Program-made: the position numbers and the translations under genes
DNA from: VBDM01 sp035637655
Lineage (GTDB): Bacteria; Pseudomonadota; Gammaproteobacteria; Burkholderiales; SG8-39
Direction of reading: 5' to 3'
Assembly: GCA_035637655.1 (NCBI GenBank)
Contig: DASPWT010000162.1
Coordinates: 1-45,663, forward strand
Length of the DNA: 45,663 nt
In this document: piece by piece, positions 33,003 through 45,663 of the stretch
How the letters are laid out: each line of letters opens with the position of its first letter
Position numbering within the stretch: position 1 is the first letter of the stretch
The notes under the pieces: generated by a model
What the model was told of the DNA's origin: nothing
Databases searched by the model: none
What the model saw: the letters and a program-made list of their open reading frames with translations, nothing else

Positions 33003-33529
33003 AAGCGCTCCCCGCCATCGTGCTCGGGTTGCTGCTCGCAGCGTGTACCGGCGAGGAATTCGGCGACCTCAAGGCCGAACTGAAAGACAAGACCAAGGAT
33101 CTGCGCGGGAGGATCGATCCGCTGCCGGTCGTGAAGCCCTACGAGCCGGTACCCTACAAGGCTTTCGATCAGGCCGATCCCTTCAGCAGCGCGAAAATCG
33201 AGCTGGTCACGAAATCGGCAAGCAGCGGCGGCGGCGGCGGACTCAAGCCCGATTTGAACCGACCGAAGGAACCGCTCGAAGCCTATCCGTTGGAATCGCT
33301 GAAGATGGTCGGCGTGCTGCAGCAGAGAAAGGCGAATTTCGGGCTGGTCAAAGCCGATACGGGCCTGTACCGCGTCAAAGTCGGCAACTATATGGGCCAG
33401 AATTTCGGCCTTATCACAACGATTACCGAAAACCAGATCCAGCTGCGTGAGCTCATCCAGGATGCGGTGGGCGACTGGACCGAACGCCAGAGCACTATGC
33501 AGTTGCAGGAAGTCGGAGGAGGGAAATAA
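32999..33529 (+). CDS. pilP: Type IV pilus assembly lipoprotein PilP
   Basis: A 176-residue inner-membrane lipoprotein with signal MKALPAIVLGLLLAACTGEE and lipobox LAAC (C16). A disordered linker with a poly-glycine run leads to the beta-domain: PLESLKMVGVLQQRK, FGLVKADTGLYRVKVGNYMGQNFG, then ITENQIQLRELIQDAVGDWTERQSTM. PilP bridges PilN/PilO to the secretin PilQ. Its stop overlaps the pilQ ATG by one base (TAATG). Confidence 0.95.
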   Translation: MKALPAIVLGLLLAACTGEEFGDLKAELKDKTKDLRGRIDPLPVVKPYEPVPYKAFDQADPFSSAKIELVTKSASSGGGGGLKPDLNRPKEPLEAYPLESLKMVGVLQQRKANFGLVKADTGLYRVKVGNYMGQNFGLITTITENQIQLRELIQDAVGDWTERQSTMQLQEVGGGK

Positions 33530-35673
33530 TGAACCATGTCTTCGTGCGAAGAATTATTCAGGGGGCGATTTGCCCATTCGGGTTGCTCCTGCTCGTGTCG
33601 GTCGCCGGGGCGCAGCAAAACAGCATCGAAAACTTCGGCGTCACGCAGGCCGGCGGCCAGGTACTGGTACGGGTAACGCTGAAGAACCCGATCGCGGCCG
33701 CCCCGGGCACCTTCACGATCGCCAATCCGGCCCGGATCGCGTTCGATTTTCCCGATACGACAAACAGCTTGGGGCGGAACAGTCAGGATATCGGCGAGGC
33801 GGTGTTGCGCTCGATGAACGTGGTGCAAGCGGGCGAGCGCACCCGCCTGGTGCTCAATTTACGCAACATGGTTCCGTACGAGTCCAAGATCGAAGGCAGC
33901 AGCCTGTTGATCACCCTGGCCGCCACGTCGGGCGCTCAGCAGGCCGCGACCGGCGGCGCGGCGCGTTTTGCGGAAGGCAGATCTGACCTTCAGCACACGC
34001 TGAAAGACGTCAATTTCCGACGCGGACGCGGTGGCGAAGGGCGAATCGTCGTCGAGCTTTCGGACGCGTCGACCGGCGTGGATATCCGCCAACAAGGGCA
34101 AACGGTAATCGTCGATTTCCTCAAGACGAGCGTTTCCGACGTGTTGCGCAAGCGTTACGACGTGGTTGACTTTGCAACCCCGGTGCAAACCTTCAGCGTT
34201 TTCTCCCAGGGCGACAACGTGCGCATGGTGATCGAACCGCGCGGTCTCTGGGAGCACAATGCCTACCAGACCGACACGCAGTTCGTGCTCGAGGTGAAAC
34301 CGATCCAGTACGATCCCAACAAGCTGGTGCAGGGCACGCGCAGCGGCTATTCCGGCGAGAAGCTGTCGCTCAACTTCCAGAACGTCGAGGTGAGGAGCGT
34401 GCTGAACGTCATAGCGGACTTCACCGACCTGAACATCATCACCAGCGACACGGTGAGCGGGAACCTCACGCTGCGCCTGAAGGACGTGCCATGGGACCAG
34501 GCGCTCGACATCATTCTTCAGACGCGCGGCCTGGACATGCGCAAGAACGGCAACGTGATCTGGATCGCGCCGCGCGACGAGCTTGCGACCAAGGAGAAGC
34601 TCGCTCTGGAGTCCAGCGCACAGATCACCGAACTGGAGCCGCTGCGCACCGAAAGATTTCAGCTCAACTATGCCAAGGCCGACGCCTTTGCGAAGCTCCT
34701 CGCCGATCCCCAGCAGCGCATCCTCTCCAAGCGTGGCGCCGCCTCGGTCGATCTTCGCACCAACCAGGTGTTCGTTCAGGACGTTTCAGTCCGGCTGGAG
34801 GAGGTGCGGAAGCTCCTCAGTCAGGTCGATGTCCCGGTGCAGCAGGTGCTGATCGAGGCGCGCATCGTCGAGGCAAACGACAGTTTCGCGAAAAATCTGG
34901 GCGTGCGCCTGGGCAATGTGGCCCGCCCAATCCTCCAGAGCAGCAACAGCACGGGTCCGAGCCCGATAGGCATCAACGAGTCGGGCGTTGCCGTGACCAC
35001 CACCGGGACGATGAACGACTTTGCCAACTTGTTCCCTCCGAGCGGGCCCATAACGACGAAGACTCCCGACAATTTAAGCGTCAATCTGCCCGCCCAGCCA
35101 GTCGGTATTGCCCAGGGTGTAGGTTCCATCGCCCTGTTGATCACCAATCGACTGACCGGGGCGCTTGCCCTCGAACTCTCGGCCTTGGAAGCCGACGGCA
35201 AGGGCAAGATCATTTCGAGCCCACGCGTCATGACTGCCAACAACGTCGAAGCGCTCATCGAGCAGGGCACCGAGTTGCCCTATCAGCAGGCGACCTCCAG
35301 CGGCGCGACCTCGATATCGTTCCGCAAGGCGAACCTGGCGCTCAAGGTCAAGCCGCAGATCACACCCGACGGCAATATCATCATGAACCTGGACATCAAC
35401 AAGGACTCGGTAGGCCAGAGCACTGACGCGGGTTTCGCCATCGACACCAAGCACGTCTTGACCCAGGTGCTGGTGGAAAACGGCGGAACGGTGGTGATCG
35501 GCGGCATCTACACTCAGGATACCAACACCACGATCACCAAGGTGCCGTTTTTCGGAGACCTGCCGCTCCTCGGCGCGTTGTTTCGCGGCAGCTCGCGTCG
35601 CGACAACAAGACCGAGCTCCTGGTGTTCATTACTCCGCGCATCGTGGAACAGCGCATCATCAGCCAGCGCTGA
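33529..35673 (+). CDS. pilQ: Type IV pilus secretin PilQ
   Basis: A 714-residue outer-membrane secretin, the pilus exit channel. After a signal peptide (to about residue 28), two AMIN domains are visible: one near 35-125 with VRVTLKNP and RLVLNLRNM, one near 150-240 with RIVVELSDASTGVDIRQQG. These bind peptidoglycan. N0/STN (LSLNFQNVEVRSVLNVIADFTDLNIITSD) and N1 (RFQLNYAKADAFAKLL, VDLRTNQVFVQD) follow, then the secretin core with VLIEARIVEAN, SALEADGKGKIISSPRVMTANN and VPFFGDLPLLGALFRGSSRRDNKTELLVFITPRIV. A Rho-independent terminator follows 27 bases after the stop. Confidence 0.96.
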   Translation: MNHVFVRRIIQGAICPFGLLLLVSVAGAQQNSIENFGVTQAGGQVLVRVTLKNPIAAAPGTFTIANPARIAFDFPDTTNSLGRNSQDIGEAVLRSMNVVQAGERTRLVLNLRNMVPYESKIEGSSLLITLAATSGAQQAATGGAARFAEGRSDLQHTLKDVNFRRGRGGEGRIVVELSDASTGVDIRQQGQTVIVDFLKTSVSDVLRKRYDVVDFATPVQTFSVFSQGDNVRMVIEPRGLWEHNAYQTDTQFVLEVKPIQYDPNKLVQGTRSGYSGEKLSLNFQNVEVRSVLNVIADFTDLNIITSDTVSGNLTLRLKDVPWDQALDIILQTRGLDMRKNGNVIWIAPRDELATKEKLALESSAQITELEPLRTERFQLNYAKADAFAKLLADPQQRILSKRGAASVDLRTNQVFVQDVSVRLEEVRKLLSQVDVPVQQVLIEARIVEANDSFAKNLGVRLGNVARPILQSSNSTGPSPIGINESGVAVTTTGTMNDFANLFPPSGPITTKTPDNLSVNLPAQPVGIAQGVGSIALLITNRLTGALALELSALEADGKGKIISSPRVMTANNVEALIEQGTELPYQQATSSGATSISFRKANLALKVKPQITPDGNIIMNLDINKDSVGQSTDAGFAIDTKHVLTQVLVENGGTVVIGGIYTQDTNTTITKVPFFGDLPLLGALFRGSSRRDNKTELLVFITPRIVEQRIISQR

Positions 35674-35699
35674 CGCTGCTGGATCACACTATCGGCAAG

Positions 35700-35727
35700 G
35701 GCCGGCGGCAATGCCGGCCTTTTGTTT
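35700..35727 (+). terminator. Intrinsic terminator after pilQ
   Basis: GGCCGGC (35700-35706), loop GGCAAT and GCCGGCC (35713-35719) form a perfect 7-bp stem followed by TTTTGTTTT. It closes the pilMNOPQ operon, so aroK is likely transcribed from its own promoter. Confidence 0.85.
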
Positions 35728-35751
35728 TCGGGCCCGATACGGGTGGGTTGC

Positions 35752-35757
35752 TACAAT
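35752..35757 (+). promoter_or_regulatory. Possible -10 box for aroK
   Basis: TACAAT, five of six matches, ends six bases before the GTG at 35764. A transcript beginning at the normal distance would start at or next to the initiation codon. No -35 is evident and no Shine-Dalgarno site precedes the GTG. Confidence 0.35.
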
Positions 35758-35763
35758 ATCCCC

Positions 35764-36297
35764 GTGAAGACGAGCCATAAGCTTTTCCTGGTGGGCATGA
35801 TGGGCGCCGGAAAGACCACGGTCGGCCGCCAGCTCGCCAAGCGCCTCGGCAAGACGTTCTACGATGCCGACCGCGAAATCGAGACCCGAACCGGCGTGCG
35901 CGTCGCCGTGGTCTTCGATATCGAGGGCGAGGCCGGGTTTCGCAAGCGCGAGGCCGAGGTGATCGAACAGTTGACCGGACTGAACGACATCGTGCTCGCT
36001 ACCGGGGGCGGCGCGGTGCTCGATCCTCGTAACCGCGAGAATCTCAGGACCCGCGGCTTCGTCATCTACCTTCACGCGCTTGCACCGGCACTGTGGCAGC
36101 GCACCCGCGCCGACAAGTCCAGACCGCTGCTGCAGGGCGGCGACCCGCGCGAGCGGCTTGAGGCACTTTATGCCGTGCGCGATCCGCTTTATCGGGAGGT
36201 CGCGGACCTGGTGATCGACACCGGCCGTCAGGGGATCGGCCCTTTGCTTGCGCAGGTGCTGGCCCGATTCGACGAAGCATGCAAACTCTCAGCGTAG
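35764..36297 (+). CDS. aroK: Shikimate kinase
   Basis: AroK phosphorylates shikimate in the chorismate pathway. The 177-residue product from the GTG at 35764 begins KTSHKLFLVGMMGAGKTTVGRQLAKRLG, with the P-loop GMMGAGKT. DADREIETRTGVRVAVVFDIEGEAGFRKRE carries the shikimate-binding D and R residues, and ATGGGAVLDPRNRE, ADKSRPLLQGGDPRERL (lid arginine) and YREVADLVIDT complete the family. An earlier in-frame TTG at 35722 lies in the terminator and is rejected. It overlaps aroB by 19 bases. Confidence 0.95.
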   Translation: MKTSHKLFLVGMMGAGKTTVGRQLAKRLGKTFYDADREIETRTGVRVAVVFDIEGEAGFRKREAEVIEQLTGLNDIVLATGGGAVLDPRNRENLRTRGFVIYLHALAPALWQRTRADKSRPLLQGGDPRERLEALYAVRDPLYREVADLVIDTGRQGIGPLLAQVLARFDEACKLSA

Positions 36298-37361
36298 CGC
36301 TGGCGGAACGCTCCTACCCCGTCCACATCGGCACCGGCCTTCTCGAGCGAGCCGAGCTCGTGCTGCCGTCGCTCGCGCGAAGCCGGGTGGCGCTGGTGAC
36401 CAACACGACCATCGCGCCGCTCTTCATGGAGCGTGTCGCGGGGGCATTGTCGCGCGCAGGCGTCGAAGTGGTTCGCATCGTGGTTGCCGACGGCGAGGAG
36501 CACAAGGACTGGCGCACCCTCGGCTCTATTTTCGACGCGCTGCTCGAGCACGCCTGCGGGCGCGATACCACGCTCATCGCCCTGGGGGGCGGCGTGATCG
36601 GGGATCTGGTCGGATTCGCCGCGGCGGTCTACCAGCGCGGCGTGCCTTACATTCAGGTTCCCACGACGCTGCTCGCCCAGGTGGACTCCTCGGTGGGAGG
36701 AAAGACCGCGATCAACCATCCGCTTGGCAAGAACATGATCGGCGCCTTCCACCAGCCCCGCCTCGTGCTCGCCGACATGGATACGCTGAAGACCTTGCCC
36801 GAGCGCGAGCTGCGCTCGGGGCTCGCGGAGGTGATCAAGCACGGCCTCATTCGCGACGCGGCGTTCTTCGGCTGGCTCGAACTCAATATCGAGCGGCTGC
36901 TCGCGCGCGAGCCCGAGGCTCTGAGCCATGCCGTTCTGCGCTCGCTGGCGATCAAGGCCGACATCGTCGCCAAGGACGAACGCGAGAACGGCGTGCGCGC
37001 GCTGCTGAACTTCGGGCACACCTTCGGCCACGCCATTGAAACCGGGCTCGGCTACGGCACTTGGTTGCACGGCGAGGCGGTCGCTGCCGGGATGGTCATG
37101 GCTGCGGACCTCTCGCGCGAGCTCGGGCTCATCTCGGAGGCCGATACCGGCCGCATCCGAGCACTGCTCCAGCGCGCCGGGCTTCCGATCGCGGCAAAGG
37201 GAATCAGCCCTCAGCGCATGCAGAGCTTGATGAGCGTGGACAAGAAAATAAAGGAAGGCCGCATCTATTTCGTGCTGCTGGAGCGACTGGGCGCGGCGAT
37301 GCTGCGCGCGGATATTCCGCCGGCTGCGCTCGACCGCACGCTCGCGCGGCTCGCGCCCTGA
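36279..37361 (+). CDS. aroB: 3-dehydroquinate synthase
   Basis: AroB cyclises DAHP to 3-dehydroquinate, step two of the shikimate pathway, with NAD and a divalent metal. The 360-residue product has DGEEHKDWRTLGSIFDALLE, ALGGGVIGDLVGFAAAVYQRGVPYIQVPTTLLAQVDSSVGGKTAINHPLGKNMIGAFHQP, and metal ligands in ELRSGLAEVIKHGLI (E), LNFGHTFGHAIE (H) and WLHGEAVAAGM (H). The start at 36279 overlaps aroK; the operon order aroK-aroB is standard. Confidence 0.96.
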   Translation: MQTLSVALAERSYPVHIGTGLLERAELVLPSLARSRVALVTNTTIAPLFMERVAGALSRAGVEVVRIVVADGEEHKDWRTLGSIFDALLEHACGRDTTLIALGGGVIGDLVGFAAAVYQRGVPYIQVPTTLLAQVDSSVGGKTAINHPLGKNMIGAFHQPRLVLADMDTLKTLPERELRSGLAEVIKHGLIRDAAFFGWLELNIERLLAREPEALSHAVLRSLAIKADIVAKDERENGVRALLNFGHTFGHAIETGLGYGTWLHGEAVAAGMVMAADLSRELGLISEADTGRIRALLQRAGLPIAAKGISPQRMQSLMSVDKKIKEGRIYFVLLERLGAAMLRADIPPAALDRTLARLAP

Positions 37362-37461
37362 GTGGGCGCTGGCTGCAGAGCCTTCTGCTCCGCAACGCGG
37401 TCCTAAGCAGTTGAAGGAGCAAGGGAACGCAGGTATAGTCAAAGACCCGGCCTGGAAAAGC

Positions 37462-37481
37462 GTCCGATCAGTGGATCGGGC
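37462..37481 (+). promoter_or_regulatory. Hairpin in the aroB-gltB gap
   Basis: CCGATC (37464-37469), loop AGTG, GATCGG (37474-37479) form a perfect stem, extendable by a T-G and a G-C pair. There is no T-run. It lies 28 bases before the preferred gltB start. The 148-base gap otherwise holds an AAGGAG at 37414-37419 with no start codon at the right distance. Confidence 0.3.
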
Positions 37482-37509
37482 CGCCGGTGCCATATCGTCG
37501 AACGCCAAC

Positions 37510-42171
<4,662 letters not shown>

Positions 42172-43635
42172 ATGGGGAAAGTCACGGGATTCCTCGAGTT
42201 CCAGCGGCTCGAGGAAGCGCACCAAGAGCCCGAGCAGCGGAAAAAGCACTATCGGGAGTTCATCCTCCGCCTCACCGAAGAGGAGGCGGAAATCCAGGGT
42301 GCGCGTTGCATGGACTGCGGCACGCCGTTTTGCATGTCGGGCTGCCCGGTCAACAACATCATTCCGGATTTCAACGATCTCGTCTACAAGCAGGATTGGC
42401 AGCGCGCCATCGAGACGCTGCATTCCACCAACAATTTTCCCGAGTTCACCGGCCGCATCTGTCCGGCTCCGTGCGAGGAAGCGTGCGTGCTGCGCATCAA
42501 TGACGACCCGGTCGGCATCAAGTCGATCGAGCGCGCGATCGTCGACAAGGCGTTCGAGGAAGGCTGGGTCAAGCCGCAGCCGCCTGAGCGCAAGACCGGC
42601 AGGAAGGTCGCGGTGGTGGGCTCCGGTCCGGCTGGGCTCGCTTGCGCCCAGCAGCTCGCGCGCGCCGGGCACGAGGTCACGGTGTTCGAAAAAAACGACC
42701 GGATCGGCGGTCTTCTGCGCTACGGCATACCCGATTTCAAGATGGAGAAGTGGCTGATCGACCGCCGCATCGATCAAATGAAAGCGGAAGGCGTGACGTT
42801 CCGTCCCGGCGTCTTCGTCGGCAAGTCTCGCCCCGGCAAAGGTGTCGCTGACTGGGCCGCGGAAACCGTGGCGCCGGAGAAAGTCATGTCCGGGTTCGAC
42901 GCCGTCGTGCTTTCCGGCGGGGCCGAGCAGCCGCGCGACCTGCCTGTCCCGGGACGCGACCTCGACGGCGTCCACTTTGCGATGGAGTTCCTGCCATTGC
43001 AGAACAAACGCGTGGCGGGCGACTCGGGCGTGCGCGAGCTCTGGGCGAGCGGCAAGCACGTGGTGGTGATCGGCGGCGGGGATACGGGCAGCGACTGCGT
43101 CGGCACTTCCAACCGGCACGGCGCGAAATCGGTCACGCAGTTCGAGCTGCTCGCGAAGCCGGACGATCCCGACCATAACCCGGTATGGCCGAACTGGCCG
43201 CTCAGGTTACGCACCTCTTCCTCTCACGAGGAGGGTGTTCACCGCGACTGGTCGATTGCGACGAAGGAATTCATCGGAGAAAGCGGCAAGGTGAAAGCGC
43301 TGAAAATGGTTCGCCTGGAGTGGAAGGACGGCAAGATGAGCGATGTTCCGGGATCGGAATCGATGCTGCCCGCCGACCTCGTGCTTCTCGCGATGGGATT
43401 CGTATCGCCGGTACCGGCGGTGCTTGAGGCGTTCGGCGTGGAGAAGGACTCGCGCGGCAACGCCAAAGCAACGACCGACGGAAAGGGCAGCTACGTCACG
43501 TCGGCTCCCAAGGTCTTCGCCGCGGGAGACATGCGCCGCGGCCAGTCGCTCGTCGTGTGGGCGATCCGGGAAGGCCGCCAGTGCGCGCGCGCGGTCGACG
43601 AGTCTCTAATGGGTTTTTCCGAGTTGCCGCGATAG
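42172..43635 (+). CDS. gltD: Glutamate synthase (NADPH) small subunit
   Basis: GltD takes electrons from NADPH through FAD and Fe-S clusters to GltB. The 487-residue product has two 4Fe-4S cysteine groups: C46, C49, C54, C58 (CMDCGTPFCMSGC) and C97, C101, C105 (CPAPCEEAC). The FAD-binding GSGPAG is at 150-155 and an NADPH-binding GGGDTGSD near 302. The late segment FAAGDMRRGQSLVVWAIREGRQCARAVD is diagnostic. The ATG is directly after the gltB stop. Confidence 0.96.
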   Translation: MGKVTGFLEFQRLEEAHQEPEQRKKHYREFILRLTEEEAEIQGARCMDCGTPFCMSGCPVNNIIPDFNDLVYKQDWQRAIETLHSTNNFPEFTGRICPAPCEEACVLRINDDPVGIKSIERAIVDKAFEEGWVKPQPPERKTGRKVAVVGSGPAGLACAQQLARAGHEVTVFEKNDRIGGLLRYGIPDFKMEKWLIDRRIDQMKAEGVTFRPGVFVGKSRPGKGVADWAAETVAPEKVMSGFDAVVLSGGAEQPRDLPVPGRDLDGVHFAMEFLPLQNKRVAGDSGVRELWASGKHVVVIGGGDTGSDCVGTSNRHGAKSVTQFELLAKPDDPDHNPVWPNWPLRLRTSSSHEEGVHRDWSIATKEFIGESGKVKALKMVRLEWKDGKMSDVPGSESMLPADLVLLAMGFVSPVPAVLEAFGVEKDSRGNAKATTDGKGSYVTSAPKVFAAGDMRRGQSLVVWAIREGRQCARAVDESLMGFSELPR

Positions 43636-43666
43636 GCGGCATCCAGCTGACTTCGCTCCGCTTCTT

Positions 43667-45019
43667 GTGAATATCGTCATTCTCGCCGCGGGTCCGGGCA
43701 AGCGCATGCATTCGAGCACGCCCAAGGTGCTGCATCGCCTGGCGGGCCGGGCGCTGCTCGCACACGTTTTCGATACCGCGATGCAACTCTCGCCGAAGAC
43801 CATTTGCGTCGTGTATGGCGACGGCGGCGAGCTCGTGCGCCAGGCCGTGGACGATAACGGCGCCCTCTGGGTCATGCAGGAACCTCAGCTTGGCACCGGT
43901 CACGCGGTGATGCAGGCCGCCCCTCATCTCGACGAGCGCTGGCCGACCCTCGTGCTCTATGGCGATGTCCCGCTGGTTCGCGCCGAGACATTGAAGCAGC
44001 TCGTCGAGGCGACGGGGACGGGGCTGGGCCTGCTGACCGCGACGCTCGACAGTCCCACCGGATACGGGCGCATCCTGCGAAATGGAAAAAAGGTGGTGGG
44101 AATTGTCGAAGAAAAAGACGCCAACGCGCGGCAGCGCGCCCTCCGCGAGATCAACACCGGCATCGTCGTGGCACCGACGAAGAAGCTCAAGTCCTGGCTC
44201 GCGAAGCTGCAAAACAGTAACGCGCAGAAGGAGTATTACCTTACCGATATCGTCGCACTCGCAACGAAGGAGCGCGTACCTGTGACGGCAATCCATGCAG
44301 ACGCGGCGTGGGAGACGCTCGGGGTGAACAGCCGCGGCCAGCTCGCCGAGTTGGAGCGCATTTACCAGCGCAGACTCGCCGCTTCGCTCATGGATCAGGG
44401 GGTGGCGCTCGCGGATCCATCGCGCTGCGACGTGCGCGGAAGCCTTGCGTGCGGCCGCGACGTGGCGATCGACGTGAATTGCGTGTTCGAGGGCGAAGTG
44501 AAGCTCGGTGAGGGTGCGTCGGTCGGCGCGAATTGCGTGCTGAGAGACGTGACGGTCGGCGCGGGCACGCGCATCGAGCCTTTCTGTCACCTGGAGGACG
44601 CCGACATCGGCGCGGACTGCCGCATCGGCCCCTACGCGCGCATCCGCCCGGGAACGCGCCTCGCCGAAAAAGTGCACATCGGCAACTTCGTGGAGGTGAA
44701 GGCGAGTAGCATAGGCGCAGGTTCCAAGGCCAATCACCACTCCTACATCGGCGACAGCGAGGTCGGCAGCAACGTGAACGTCGGCGCCGGCACGATCGTG
44801 TGTAACTACGACGGAGCGAACAAGCACCGCACCATCATAGAGGACGACGTTTTCATAGGCTCGGACACGCAGCTCGTCGCGCCGGTGCGCGTGGGCCGGG
44901 GCGCGACGCTCGGTGCTGGAACCACGCTCACCAAGGACGCTCCGGCCGGCGAGTTGACCCTCTCCCGCGTGAAGCAGGTGTCGATTCCGGGCTGGCAGCG
45001 GCCGGCAAAGAAGAAGTAA
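43667..45019 (+). CDS. glmU: Bifunctional GlcN-1-P acetyltransferase / GlcNAc-1-P uridyltransferase
   Basis: GlmU makes UDP-GlcNAc for peptidoglycan and lipopolysaccharide. The 450-residue product starts at GTG 43667 with NIVILAAGPGKRM (uridyltransferase nucleotide loop; proline stands where K, Q or E is usual). LGTGHAVMQA, YGDVPLV and STPTGYGRI-like DSPTGYGRIL follow. The left-handed beta-helix acetyltransferase half has hexapeptide repeats, KSSIG-like KASSIGAGSKANHHSYIGD with the catalytic histidine, and NVGAGTIVCNYDG. The end is short and basic. It is 31 bases after gltD and 16 before glmS. Confidence 0.96.
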   Translation: MNIVILAAGPGKRMHSSTPKVLHRLAGRALLAHVFDTAMQLSPKTICVVYGDGGELVRQAVDDNGALWVMQEPQLGTGHAVMQAAPHLDERWPTLVLYGDVPLVRAETLKQLVEATGTGLGLLTATLDSPTGYGRILRNGKKVVGIVEEKDANARQRALREINTGIVVAPTKKLKSWLAKLQNSNAQKEYYLTDIVALATKERVPVTAIHADAAWETLGVNSRGQLAELERIYQRRLAASLMDQGVALADPSRCDVRGSLACGRDVAIDVNCVFEGEVKLGEGASVGANCVLRDVTVGAGTRIEPFCHLEDADIGADCRIGPYARIRPGTRLAEKVHIGNFVEVKASSIGAGSKANHHSYIGDSEVGSNVNVGAGTIVCNYDGANKHRTIIEDDVFIGSDTQLVAPVRVGRGATLGAGTTLTKDAPAGELTLSRVKQVSIPGWQRPAKKK

Positions 45020-45035
45020 TCGAAAGGCAAACCGC

Positions 45036-45663
45036 ATGTGCGGCATAGTCGGGGCGATAGCCAGACGCAACATCGTTCCCGTCCTCATCGAGGGGCTGAA
45101 GCGGCTCGAGTATCGCGGCTACGACTCCGCCGGGGTTGCGGTCCTCGATGGCCTGGCGGCGGGATCGCGGGCGACGTTGCGCCGCGTGCGCTCGACCGGC
45201 CGCGTCGCCGAGCTGGAGAAGCTCGCCGGTTCGCAGGGCCTCGCCGGGGACATCGGGATCGCGCATACGCGCTGGGCCACCCATGGCGTGCCGTCGGAGA
45301 AAAACGCCCATCCGCATGTCTCCGGCGGCGTCTCGGTGGTGCACAACGGCATCATCGAGAACCACGAAGAGATGCGCAAGCGCCTGCGCGCCAAGGGCTA
45401 CGAGTTCGTCTCCGATACCGATACCGAGGTCATCGCCCACCTCGTTCACTCGAACCTGCAGGCGGGCGCGACCTTGTTCGATGCCGTAAAGAAGAGCGTG
45501 GTCGAGCTGGTCGGCGCCTACGCGATCGCGGTCGTGAGCGAATCCGATCCTTCGCGATTGGTGGTGGCGCGGCACGGGGCACCGCTGCTGCTCGGTCTCG
45601 GCGAAGGGGAGAATTTCGCCGCCTCCGACACCTCCGCGCTCGTCCAGGTCACGCAGCGCGTCG
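45036..45663 (+). CDS. glmS: Glucosamine-6-phosphate synthase, 3' truncated
   Basis: GlmS converts fructose-6-phosphate and glutamine to glucosamine-6-phosphate. The frame is open to the window end; 209 codons are present of about 610. The start MCGIVGAI gives C1/Cys2 as the glutaminase nucleophile. RLEYRGYDSAGVA, GIAHTRWATHGVPSEKNAHPH and VVHNGIIENHEEMRKRL are canonical glutaminase motifs. The C-terminal SIS isomerase domains are outside. The ATG at 45036 is 16 bases after glmU, so the two genes for amino-sugar synthesis form an operon. Confidence 0.96.
   Translation, partial: MCGIVGAIARRNIVPVLIEGLKRLEYRGYDSAGVAVLDGLAAGSRATLRRVRSTGRVAELEKLAGSQGLAGDIGIAHTRWATHGVPSEKNAHPHVSGGVSVVHNGIIENHEEMRKRLRAKGYEFVSDTDTEVIAHLVHSNLQAGATLFDAVKKSVVELVGAYAIAVVSESDPSRLVVARHGAPLLLGLGEGENFAASDTSALVQVTQRV

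Overview
This 45.7-kb window looks like a chromosomal core segment of a high-G+C betaproteobacterium. I infer this from gene content and order: a pilMNOPQ-aroK-aroB-gltB-gltD block, mrcA divergent from pilM, an lptM-lysA pair divergent from cyaY, lgt divergent from ilvD, and a HemB without the cysteine zinc site. No rRNA, tRNA, CRISPR array, insertion sequence or phage gene was seen. Genes are tightly packed, with many 1-4 base start/stop overlaps and many GTG starts. No gene-free stretch exceeds 300 bases; the longest, at 30493-30672 (180 bases), holds two divergent promoters.

Layout, left part (1-19 kb). A truncated FAD/Fe-S dehydrogenase and a TauE/SafE exporter come first, then a DUF465 protein and lgt on the minus strand, divergent from ilvD. 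Next is a short lower-G+C insert (about 5946-6878) carrying a small unknown protein and a retropepsin-like aspartic protease. A FecR-domain exported protein (minus) faces away from a DUF255 thioredoxin-domain protein, which is followed by a small cytochrome c. A complete branched-chain-amino-acid-type ABC transporter follows (binding protein, terminator, livH-M-G-F). A ferredoxin-reductase protein on the minus strand is divergent from cutA-dsbD, and dsbD converges with hemB.

Middle (19-30.5 kb). engB (minus) has an unusual C-terminal tail encoded across two strong hairpins. It is divergent from a diheme cytochrome c4, which is followed by an ECF sigma/anti-sigma pair. A two-gene RND efflux module, lysA and lptM run on the minus strand, then come cyaY (plus) and mrcA (minus).

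Right part (30.5-45.7 kb). The type IV pilus assembly operon pilMNOPQ ends in a terminator and is followed by shikimate-pathway aroK-aroB, glutamate synthase gltB-gltD, glmU, and glmS truncated by the window end. These link pilus export, aromatic precursor supply, nitrogen assimilation and UDP-GlcNAc synthesis for the cell wall; mrcA, lgt and lysA also feed the envelope.

Most of the window is conventional. The best candidates for something little described are the low-G+C small-protein/retropepsin pair at 6054-6863, the hairpin-bearing engB tail with terminators facing against the local genes, and a recurring TARAAT-type -10 box lying unusually close to several start codons. All functional statements come from reading motifs and gene order; no database search was run.
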